Positions 1-4,232 of a stretch of DNA of 6,642 bases are shown here, piece after piece. This DNA is from DAOTXK01 sp034435395 (GTDB taxonomy: Bacteria; Chloroflexota; Anaerolineae; Aggregatilineales; Ch27): positions 1-6,642 of the forward strand of contig DAOTXK010000305.1 in the NCBI GenBank assembly GCA_034435395.1, given 5' to 3'. How positions within the stretch are numbered: the stretch's first letter is position 1; the number at the start of each line of letters is the position of its first letter. The notes beneath the pieces were generated by a model. It was not told where the DNA came from, made no database searches, and was given only the letters and a program-made list of their open reading frames with translations. The position numbers and the translations under genes were made by a program.

Positions 1-908
1 TGACCGGCTGGTCGCTGGTCGACCAGCTCGACGTGGCCGACCTGGCCGACGAGGCCGCCCATGACTACACCTGGTGGAACCAGGGCCGCCCCGATGGCTT
101 CACCTCCGAACCCCGCCTGATGCCCTACCGCGCTGACCCCGCGCTCTCCCTCCCCGACGGCGGACGCCTGCTCACCGGCGGCGAACCCTTCACCCTCCAC
201 ACCACCCAGCCCACTCAGTGGCTGCGCCTGGTCGCCCGCCTCCACCAGACCGCCGACCTGACCCTCCGCGTCCGCGTCAACGGCAACGAAGCCGGACGCT
301 GGCGGCTGCCCGCCGTCCCCGGCCAGTGGCTGGAGAGCGCCTTCCTCATCCCCCCCGACCTGCTGCGGGGAGAGGAAACCACCCTCGAACTGTTCGTGCT
401 CGACCCGCCCCCCGACGCCCGCTACAGCCCCTTCCACTACTGGGCCTTCCAGGGCCAGCCGGAGACGCTGCCTCCCCCGCCGGGCACGCTGGTCGAGGCC
501 GCCTTTGGCCAGGTGGCCCTCCTGCGCGGCTTCGACCTGCCCGGACGGGTCTTCGCCCCCGGCGACACCCTCCCCCTCACCCTGCACTGGTCGGCCCTCC
601 ACCCCCCCCAGGCCGACCTCCGCCTGTTCGTCCACCTCACCGACCCCGATAACGCCGACTCCCCCGACGGCATCCTGGCCCAGTACGACGCCCCGCCCCG
701 CCAGGGCACCTATCCCTTCTGGGTCTGGCGACCAGGGGAGACCGTCCGCGAGACCGTGACCCTGTCCATCCCGCCCGACGCCGAACCCGGCCAGTACGTG
801 CTGTTGATGGGAGTCTACGACGGCGCGACCGGCGAGCGCCTGCCCATCCTCGGCGGCCACGACTTCGGCAGCAGCCGCCTCCTCCTCGCCCCCCTCACCC
901 TCCGCTGA
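1..908 (+). CDS. C-terminal part of a large surface/membrane protein (5' end outside window)
   Basis: The frame is open from base 3 to the TGA at 906-908, so the gene begins upstream; the GTG at 33 is an internal valine codon, not a start. About 300 residues are visible, with no transmembrane segment. Two beta-rich parts can be inferred. The first has alternating hydrophobic strands around 'FTLHT', 'LRLVARL' and 'LTLRVRVNG'. The second runs from 'VALLRGFDLPGRVFAPGDT' through 'LTLHWSAL', 'LRLFVHLTDP' and 'WRPGETVRETVTLSIPPDAEPGQYVLLMGVYDGATGERLP'-like sequence to the end. The second pattern is familiar from the C-termini of large Chloroflexota membrane proteins, often glycosyltransferase-39-like, where it forms an extracytoplasmic Ig-like module. 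The catalytic part, if any, is outside the window, so enzyme identity is not claimed. Codons strongly favour C in third position, giving long pyrimidine runs on the coding strand. It converges on the oxidoreductase gene at 1146. Confidence 0.75.
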   Translation, partial: TGWSLVDQLDVADLADEAAHDYTWWNQGRPDGFTSEPRLMPYRADPALSLPDGGRLLTGGEPFTLHTTQPTQWLRLVARLHQTADLTLRVRVNGNEAGRWRLPAVPGQWLESAFLIPPDLLRGEETTLELFVLDPPPDARYSPFHYWAFQGQPETLPPPPGTLVEAAFGQVALLRGFDLPGRVFAPGDTLPLTLHWSALHPPQADLRLFVHLTDPDNADSPDGILAQYDAPPRQGTYPFWVWRPGETVRETVTLSIPPDAEPGQYVLLMGVYDGATGERLPILGGHDFGSSRLLLAPLTLR

Positions 909-931
909 ACCGCCAGGGCGTGGCCGCAGCC

Positions 932-1084
932 TCAGTCCGACGGGGCGTCGCATCGCAATGCGCCGCTACGGGCCACGATGATGGGCGGGGCCGGGCGTGG
1001 CGTCGGCCCATTTGTAGCGGCGGCATGAATGCCAACGCCGCTGGCCGGTCGCGAGTCTGTAGCGTCGGACTGGGGTCCGACGTT
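932..1084. repeat. Cluster of degenerate REP-like palindromes
   Basis: Three related palindromic units lie in the convergent gap. Unit 1 (about 932-968) contains CAGTCCGACG followed by the small stem CGCAT/ATGCG (949-953/958-962). Unit 2 has stem AGCGGCG (1016-1022) with CGCCGCT (1036-1042) enclosing GCAT/ATGC. Unit 3 is AGCGTCGGAC (1061-1070), loop TGGG, GTCCGACGTT (1075-1084), ten pairs of which one is G-T. CAGTCCGACG of unit 1 is the exact reverse complement of CGTCGGACTG in unit 3. Units 2 and 3 both begin TGTAGCG. This is the look of dispersed extragenic palindromes, though copy number elsewhere cannot be seen from here. Confidence 0.55.
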
Positions 1085-1086
1085 GT

Positions 1087-1115
1087 CCTTCAATGATGGC
1101 TATCCACTTTGAAGG
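1087..1115. terminator. Hairpin between convergent genes, possible bidirectional terminator
   Basis: CCTTCAA (1087-1093) and TTGAAGG (1109-1115) form a perfect 7-bp stem with a 15-nt loop, 31 bases beyond the stop of the oxidoreductase gene and about 180 beyond the stop of the upstream gene. There is no T tract on either strand. Its role as a terminator is inferred from position only; the stronger neighbouring stem at 1061-1084 could do the same job. Confidence 0.3.
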
Positions 1116-1145
1116 CTGAAGTACGCAGGGCCGCCGCTGACCCGA

Positions 1146-2015
1146 TTACAACCCCGCCATTACGTCCTGGAAGCGGCGCAGCAGGGCCAGATGATCGTCC
1201 AGCGACGCGCAGCCCGCGCCCATTGTATTGATGGCCACGTGCGTCGCGCCCAGATCGCGCCAGCCCTGGACGTAGGGCAGCCATTCATCCTCGGCCAGGT
1301 CCCGCGCGCTGACCCGCACATCGATGCCGAAGCCGGCGACGCGGCGGCCCGCCTCGGCCAGGTAACCGCGCAGCCGCTCCACCACCGCCCGCCCCTTGTC
1401 CACGGGCAGCGGGTTGGGCATCCAGCCGTCGCCCAGGCGGGCCATGCGGCGTAACACGGCGTCCGCCAGGCCCCCAAACCAGATCGGGATCGGGCGCTGC
1501 ACCGGCAGCGGGTTGATCCCGGCGTCCTCAACGGTGTGGTACTGCCCCCGGAAGGTCACCAGCGGCTGGGTCCATAGGGCGCGCAGCAGGGCGACCTGCT
1601 CCTCGCAGCGCCGACCCCGGTTGTGGAAGTCATAACCCAGCGCGTCATACTCGACCTTGTTCCAGCCGATGCCGATGCCCAGCCGCAGCCGCCCGCCGCA
1701 CAACACGTCCAGCTCGGCGGCCTGCTTGGCCACCAGCACCGCTGGCCGCTGCGGCAGGATCAGGATATTGGTGCCGAGTTCGAGGCGCTCGGTCAGCCCG
1801 GCCAGGTAGCCAAACAGCACAAACGGCTCGTGGAAGGCGCTTTCGTGGGTGTAGGGGCCACTCCAGCCGCCGGGGCGATCTGGATTCGCGCCGAGCACGT
1901 GCTCGTAGGCCAGCAGGTAGTCGAAGCCCATACCCTCGGCGGCCTGCGCGTAATCCCGGATGGCCGCCGGGTCATTGCCGATCTCCAGTTGCGGAAAAAC
2001 CACGCCGAGTTTCAT
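1146..2015 (-). CDS. LLM-class F420-dependent oxidoreductase (Rv2161c/TIGR03619-like)
   Basis: The product is a 289-residue luciferase-like TIM-barrel flavin/F420 oxidoreductase. Visible family features are the N-terminal strand 'MKLGVVFPQLE' (1-11), 'GFDYLLAYEHVLG' (30-42), the strand 'ELGTNILILPQRP' (79-91), 'KQAAELDVLCGGRL-LGIGIGW' (97-118) and 'PIPIWFGG' (175-182) before the C-terminal helices. These match the subfamily named 'probable F420-dependent oxidoreductase, Rv2161c family'. F420 rather than FMN use is inferred from the family, and the substrate cannot be told. I chose the ATG at 2015 because AGGTGGGG (2029-2022) sits six bases upstream. A GTG four codons earlier (2027) lies inside that SD and is less likely. 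Length is normal for the family. The gene has its own promoter (2175-2203) and a ~150-nt leader, so it is probably not co-transcribed with rsgA, although it lies on the same strand. Confidence 0.9.
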   Translation of the reverse strand: MKLGVVFPQLEIGNDPAAIRDYAQAAEGMGFDYLLAYEHVLGANPDRPGGWSGPYTHESAFHEPFVLFGYLAGLTERLELGTNILILPQRPAVLVAKQAAELDVLCGGRLRLGIGIGWNKVEYDALGYDFHNRGRRCEEQVALLRALWTQPLVTFRGQYHTVEDAGINPLPVQRPIPIWFGGLADAVLRRMARLGDGWMPNPLPVDKGRAVVERLRGYLAEAGRRVAGFGIDVRVSARDLAEDEWLPYVQGWRDLGATHVAINTMGAGCASLDDHLALLRRFQDVMAGL

Positions 2016-2021
2016 CGTCGT

Positions 2022-2029
2022 CCCCACCT
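2022..2029 (-). promoter_or_regulatory. Shine-Dalgarno deciding the oxidoreductase start
   Basis: AGGTGGGG on the minus strand, spaced six bases from the ATG at 2015. It overlaps the alternative upstream GTG (2027-2025), which argues for the ATG. Confidence 0.7.
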
Positions 2030-2067
2030 GTCATCGGATCGATACCATCCGGCGTCCGCGCCCGTGA

Positions 2068-2137
2068 GGGGTCGCCAGGGTTAGGGTCCGGGGGCCGCGC
2101 CACGGGAGGAACGCCGCGCGGGCGAGGGCGGCGACCC
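2068..2137 (-). other. Stem in the 5' leader of the oxidoreductase gene
   Basis: GGGTCGCC (2068-2075) and GGCGACCC (2130-2137) are perfect 8-bp complements separated by 54 bases, within the stretch between the predicted transcription start (about 2168) and the SD. The enclosed sequence is very GC-rich and could fold further. I recognise no known riboswitch consensus. In DNA this rich in GC an 8-bp match may be chance. Confidence 0.3.
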
Positions 2138-2174
2138 GCTAGCCAGTGGAGATGCCCGCTCGCCCATGTCGTCC

Positions 2175-2203
2175 ATCATAGACCGGCCCGGCAGCGCCGT
2201 CAA
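2175..2203 (-). promoter_or_regulatory. Sigma-A/sigma-70 type promoter for the F420 oxidoreductase
   Basis: On the minus strand, TTGACG (2203-2198), a 17-base spacer, and TATGAT (2180-2175). Both hexamers match consensus at five of six positions and the spacing is optimal. Transcription would start near 2168, leaving about 150 nt of leader before the ATG at 2015. It lies beyond the hairpin at 2351-2386 with respect to rsgA, so it gives the oxidoreductase independent transcription. Confidence 0.65.
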
Positions 2204-2219
2204 ATATGGCCTGACGGCG
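2195..2219. promoter_or_regulatory. Inverted repeat over the -35 box, candidate operator
   Basis: CGCCGTCA (2195-2202), nine bases AATATGGCC, TGACGGCG (2212-2219): a perfect 8-bp dyad. Its left arm contains most of the -35 hexamer of the minus-strand promoter (2198-2203), so a dimeric regulator bound here would occlude RNA polymerase. No regulator gene is in the window. The operator role is inferred from symmetry and position. Confidence 0.45.
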
Positions 2220-2305
2220 GCCCGCCGACGGCGTCGCCCCGGCAGACTGCGCGCAAATGCATTCCATTCTGGGGGCGAGTATACGGCAGTGGACGCATGG
2301 CCGCC

Positions 2306-2328
2306 GCATGGGGTTCAAAACCCCGTGC
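2306..2328. repeat. Hairpin with TTCAAAA loop
   Basis: GCATGGGG (2306-2313), loop TTCAAAA, CCCCGTGC (2321-2328): eight pairs on the plus strand, one of them T-G; on the minus transcript that pair becomes A-C. It resembles a tRNA T-arm or, read on the other strand, an anticodon arm, but the rest of a tRNA is absent. It is one of two TTCAAA-loop stems flanking the 11-bp inverted repeat at 2351-2386; the other is at 2404-2424. Confidence 0.4.
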
Positions 2329-2350
2329 TGATCCGGTTCTGGTATACCCA

Positions 2351-2386
2351 CTAAAGGGGCTTTTGCGCCGATCCCAGCCCCTTTAG
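2351..2386 (-). terminator. Perfect 11-bp inverted repeat downstream of rsgA
   Basis: CTAAAGGGGCT (2351-2361), a 14-nt loop, and AGCCCCTTTAG (2376-2386) are exact reverse complements. The stem begins about 78 bases beyond the rsgA stop, in the right place to end that transcript, and upstream of the next gene's own promoter. No T tract follows on the minus strand (TGGGTATACC follows), so it may be an unconventional terminator or a 3'-end-stabilising stem. Confidence 0.5.
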
Positions 2387-2403
2387 CAGGCTTGACGGCC
2401 CAA

Positions 2404-2445
2404 CCGGCGGCTTTGAACCGCTGGCGACCTCGTCCCTCAAGGGAC
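2404..2445. repeat. Two short hairpins just after rsgA
   Basis: CCGGCGG (2404-2410), loop CTTTGAA, CCGCTGG (2418-2424): seven pairs on the plus strand, one G-T. Next to it GTCCC (2432-2436), loop TCAA, GGGAC (2441-2445). Together with 2306-2328 and 2351-2386 they make the 3' flank of rsgA unusually rich in stems. Otherwise I see no gene in 2204-2463. Confidence 0.4.
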
Positions 2446-2463
2446 AGGCACCTCTGCGCCCGG

Positions 2464-3468
2464 TCATTCCGGCCAGCGAATTTTTTGGTAACTCTGGTAG
2501 CGGGTCCCGGCCAGGACGCCGTCCTGGAGCGCCCGCCGGATAGCGCACTGCGGCTCGTCGCGATGGGTGCAGTCGACGAACTTGCACCGGCCCACATAGT
2601 CGACCACCTCCGGGAACAGCTCGATGATCGCCTCCTCCGGCACATCCCACAGGCTGAACTCGCGCACGCCCGGCGTATCGACGACCGCGCCGCCCCCTTC
2701 CAGCGGGAACATCTCCAGCCACGTGGTCGCGTGGCGGCCTTCGCCGTGGTGACGGTTGACCTCGTTGACCCGCAGGCCCAACCCTGGCTGGATGGCGTTG
2801 AGCAGGCTGGACTTACCCACGCCCGACTTGCCGACCAGCACCGACCGCTGGCCAGCGATGGCCGCCTGGAAGTCCCCCAGCCCTTCGCCGGTCACCGCGC
2901 TGGTCAGCAGCACCGGATACCCGACGCGGCGGTACATGTCGATGGCCTGGGGGAGCCAGTCCGGCTTTGGCGCGTCGTCCCATTTGGTGACCACGACGAC
3001 CGCGGGCAGTTCCGCCGCCTCCGCCGAGACCAGGTAGCGGTCGATGGTGGTGGGGGAAGGCTGGGGGAAGGTGGCGGCAACTGTCACCAGGACCTGGTCG
3101 GCGTTGGCGACGATCACCTGCTCCAGCGGCTTTGGGCCGGGGGCGCGGCGCGTCAGCTTGGTCCGGCGCGGCAGCACCTCGGTGATCAGGCCCTCGTGGT
3201 TGCCGCCGTCGAGGAAACGCACCTCATCGCCGACGGCCACCGGATCGACCACGCTCACCTCTTTGACGCCCAGCGCCTTGAGATACCCCAGCGAGGCGCG
3301 GTCGCGCGTCGGCAGGATGACCTCCTTCCGCAGCTTGCTGGAGATGGAACAGACGACGGTCTGCCCATCCACGCTCACCCAGTATTTGCCGGTCGATTTT
3401 CGGTAGACCACCCCCTGCCCACCGGCCCGGTCAGAGGATGGGTCGTGACACTGGTGTTCGGTAGACAC
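2464..3468 (-). CDS. rsgA: Small ribosomal subunit biogenesis GTPase RsgA
   Basis: RsgA (YjeQ/EngC) is a ribosome-stimulated GTPase that checks late 30S subunit maturation. The 334 residues show its order of parts. An N-terminal OB fold comes first ('GVVYRKSTGKYWVSVDG', 19-35; 'VDPVAVGDEV', 74-83). The circularly permuted GTPase follows: G4 'TKWD' (161-164), G5 'TSA' (189-191), G1 'GKSGVGKS' (213-220), a G2-region 'RHATT' (245-249) and G3 'DTPG' (264-267). The C-terminal zinc site is C295, C300, H302 and C308 in 'CKFVDCTHRDEPQC'. All key residues are present. The start is uncertain. GTG at 3468 is the first ordinary start codon after an in-frame stop near 3555, but its ribosome site is weak (GGGAG ten bases away). 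A GTG at codon 20 would still keep the OB fold. A much better SD-ATG upstream (3566) is in another frame. The gene is transcribed leftward, away from the aldo/keto reductases. Confidence 0.93.
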   Translation of the reverse strand: MSTEHQCHDPSSDRAGGQGVVYRKSTGKYWVSVDGQTVVCSISSKLRKEVILPTRDRASLGYLKALGVKEVSVVDPVAVGDEVRFLDGGNHEGLITEVLPRRTKLTRRAPGPKPLEQVIVANADQVLVTVAATFPQPSPTTIDRYLVSAEAAELPAVVVVTKWDDAPKPDWLPQAIDMYRRVGYPVLLTSAVTGEGLGDFQAAIAGQRSVLVGKSGVGKSSLLNAIQPGLGLRVNEVNRHHGEGRHATTWLEMFPLEGGGAVVDTPGVREFSLWDVPEEAIIELFPEVVDYVGRCKFVDCTHRDEPQCAIRRALQDGVLAGTRYQSYQKIRWPE

Positions 3469-3566
3469 CGCTGGTTTTCTCCCTGTTGTGGATTCAGATT
3501 TGAAAGCTCGCGTACTGGTAGAAACTTCTTCGCCCCGGATTTGACCGGGCGGACTTCAGCGGCCAT
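3375..3566 (-). other. Out-of-frame ORF with strong ribosome site overlapping the rsgA 5' end
   Basis: ATG at 3566 is preceded at six bases by GGAGG (3577-3573, within AAAGGAGGGG), the best ribosome site near rsgA. It opens a 63-codon ORF beginning 'MAAEVRPVKSGAKKFLPV' that ends at TGA 3377-3375, overlapping the first ~94 bases of rsgA in a different frame. The peptide resembles nothing I know. Three readings are possible: an upstream ORF that regulates rsgA translation; the true rsgA start with an indel or frameshift in the overlap or upstream of 3468; or a chance purine-rich site. Third-position GC is not clearly coding-like in either frame between 3468 and 3566. Confidence 0.35.
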
Positions 3567-3596
3567 CACACCCCTCCTTTCAGTTTCATAACCGGC

Positions 3597-3638
3597 GAAT
3601 CCAAACGGCCACGGGGCGGACCCGCAGCCGTTGGAATC
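3597..3638 (-). other. Long hairpin 18 bases upstream of the SD at 3579-3571
   Basis: Left arm CCAA-A-CGGC (3601-3609) pairs with GCCG-TTGG (3627-3634) with one bulged base. An inner stem is CGGG (3612-3615) with CCCG (3621-3624). Weaker outer pairs reach 3597 and 3638. No T tract follows on the minus strand, so it does not look like an intrinsic terminator. Its place directly ahead of the ribosome site fits a cis-regulatory or stabilising leader stem. Confidence 0.45.
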
Positions 3639-3644
3639 ACCACG

Positions 3645-3733
3645 GTCACGGCACGCCCGCCGTACCTGCCCATGCAGGCAGCGCTCAACGACGCAGAGCA
3701 CACCCTCAGCGTCGGCGCGGCGGAGGCCGTGAC
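3645..3733 (-). ncRNA. Candidate structured leader RNA (three-stem junction)
   Basis: A closing stem pairs GTCACGGC (3645-3652) exactly with GCCGTGAC (3726-3733) and continues, after an internal loop, with CCGCC (3657-3661) and GGCGG (3719-3723). Inside are two further stems: CCTGC (3665-3669) / GCAGG (3674-3678) with a four-base loop, and CGACGC (3689-3694) / GCGTCG (3709-3714) with a 14-base loop. All main stems are perfect Watson-Crick, so they are possible on either strand. The minus strand is preferred because it lies between a minus promoter (3894-3923) and rsgA. It matches no riboswitch consensus I know (TPP, cobalamin, SAM, glycine, c-di-GMP and T-box were considered). That it is a functional RNA is inferred. 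Confidence 0.4.
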
Positions 3734-3770
3734 TGACCGGCTATCGAACTACGTAAACCGAATCAGGGAA

Positions 3771-3842
3771 TCACCCACCCCAGCCAGGGGGGACCGGCGC
3801 ACGCCGCGCGTGGTTGGATTTCCCATGCACTTGCCCTGCCAT
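3771..3842 (-). CDS. 23-residue small protein or leader peptide
   Basis: ATG at 3842 lies seven bases after a perfect AGGAGG (3855-3850), and the ORF ends at TGA 3773-3771. The peptide starts 'MAGQVHGKSNHARR' and ends 'APVPPGWGG'. It is basic in the middle, Pro/Gly-rich at the end, and has no signal peptide or membrane segment. It begins about 45 bases after the predicted start of a strong promoter and is the first ORF of the transcript that would carry rsgA. I do not recognise the sequence. There is no run of one amino acid such as a classical biosynthetic attenuator peptide would have. It could be a true small protein, perhaps nucleic-acid binding from its charge, or a leader peptide coupled to the folded RNA that follows. 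Confidence rests on the ribosome site and promoter, not on homology. Confidence 0.5.
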   Translation of the reverse strand: MAGQVHGKSNHARRAPVPPGWGG

Positions 3843-3849
3843 ACGTGCG

Positions 3850-3855
3850 CCTCCT
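3850..3855 (-). promoter_or_regulatory. Consensus Shine-Dalgarno for the 23-codon ORF
   Basis: AGGAGG on the minus strand, seven bases from the ATG at 3842: a full match to the anti-SD core at ideal spacing. Confidence 0.65.
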
Positions 3856-3893
3856 GGTGGCTGAGATCGAACGATGGATAAACACCGACGGGA

Positions 3894-3923
3894 ACTATAA
3901 CACAGGGCCGGGACGGGAGTCAA
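3894..3923 (-). promoter_or_regulatory. Strong promoter for the leader ORF and rsgA
   Basis: On the minus strand TTGACT (3923-3918) and TATAGT (3899-3894) are separated by 18 bases, or 17 if TTATAG is taken as the -10. Transcription would start near 3887, 45 bases before the 23-codon ORF and some 320-420 bases before the rsgA start, giving an unusually long leader. It is divergent from the TATAAT at 4112-4117; the ~165 bases between the two promoters hold an AT-rich tract near 3989-4006. Confidence 0.65.
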
Positions 3924-4089
3924 TGGGCGCAAAGGTTGGGGCGGGGGCGGATTCATGCGTTCGTTTTGCGAACCGTCAGGCGCGCCAAAAATCTTTAAAA
4001 ATTTGAGAGAAAGGGAGCTTTGTGCCAACGGTGGCTTTTGGCGGCCAGCTTTCCCGACTGTGTGACATGAAGGAGCGACGCCGGCGATT

Positions 4090-4117
4090 TTTGCACCACG
4101 AGGATTGTCGCTATAAT
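4090..4117 (+). promoter_or_regulatory. Promoter for the aldo/keto reductase pair
   Basis: TATAAT (4112-4117) is a perfect -10. The best -35 is weak: TTTGCA (4090-4095) at 16 bases spacing. Transcription would start near 4124, leaving about 110 bases of leader, including a small hairpin CCCAGG (4146-4151) / CCTGGG (4159-4164). The weak -35 suggests need for an activator or an alternative -35. Confidence 0.55.
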
Positions 4118-4232
4118 AAAAACGTGGCCAGTAGCCTGTTCAGTGCCCAGGCCAGTCTCCTGGGTGTTCCTCGCACCATACCCAGCAACAACTCATGAAC
4201 TGACGCTTGTGTCAAAAAGGGGCAGCCAGACC

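Noticed and set aside
33..35. GTG at 33 as the start of the first gene
   Set aside because: The frame is open to the window edge and the sequence before it reads as continuous protein, with no ribosome site in front of the GTG.
2306..2328. Plus-strand T-arm of a tRNA (GGGGTTCAAAACCCC)
   Set aside because: The following seven bases GTGCTGA have no complementary acceptor strand at the required distance upstream, and no anticodon or D arm is found.
2275..2351. Minus-strand tRNA-Gln-like element: GTGGGTA (2351-2345) can pair with TACTCGC (2281-2275), and a TTTTGAA loop lies at the anticodon position 26 bases in
   Set aside because: The D-arm pairs at only two of four positions, there is no T-arm with a TTC loop, the length is slightly long and no CCA-compatible end is evident. 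At most a decayed remnant.
2392..3591. 399-codon plus-strand ORF opposite rsgA
   Set aside because: It is the antisense shadow of a gene with complete RsgA motifs. Its own translation is rich in His/Arg/Gln with no recognisable domain, as expected of GC-rich antisense frames.
3645..3733. Known riboswitch, T-box, SRP RNA or 6S RNA
   Set aside because: None of the conserved core sequences I know for these families could be found. The element is left as an unassigned candidate.
3771..3842. Resemblance of the 23-residue peptide to a ribosomal protein such as bTHX or eS30 ('VHG' and Arg-rich stretch)
   Set aside because: Only a few scattered residues agree and the bTHX core pattern is missing. 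Not enough to name it.
4022..4198. 58-codon plus-strand ORF starting at GTG 4022 after GGGAG
   Set aside because: It contains the TATAAT promoter box of the next gene, has no coding-like third-position bias and resembles nothing known. More likely leader and promoter DNA.
4143..4232. N-terminal extension of the first reductase from GTG 4143
   Set aside because: The extra 30 residues precede a complete family N-terminus and are absent from the adjacent paralogue. The ATG at 4233 fits better.
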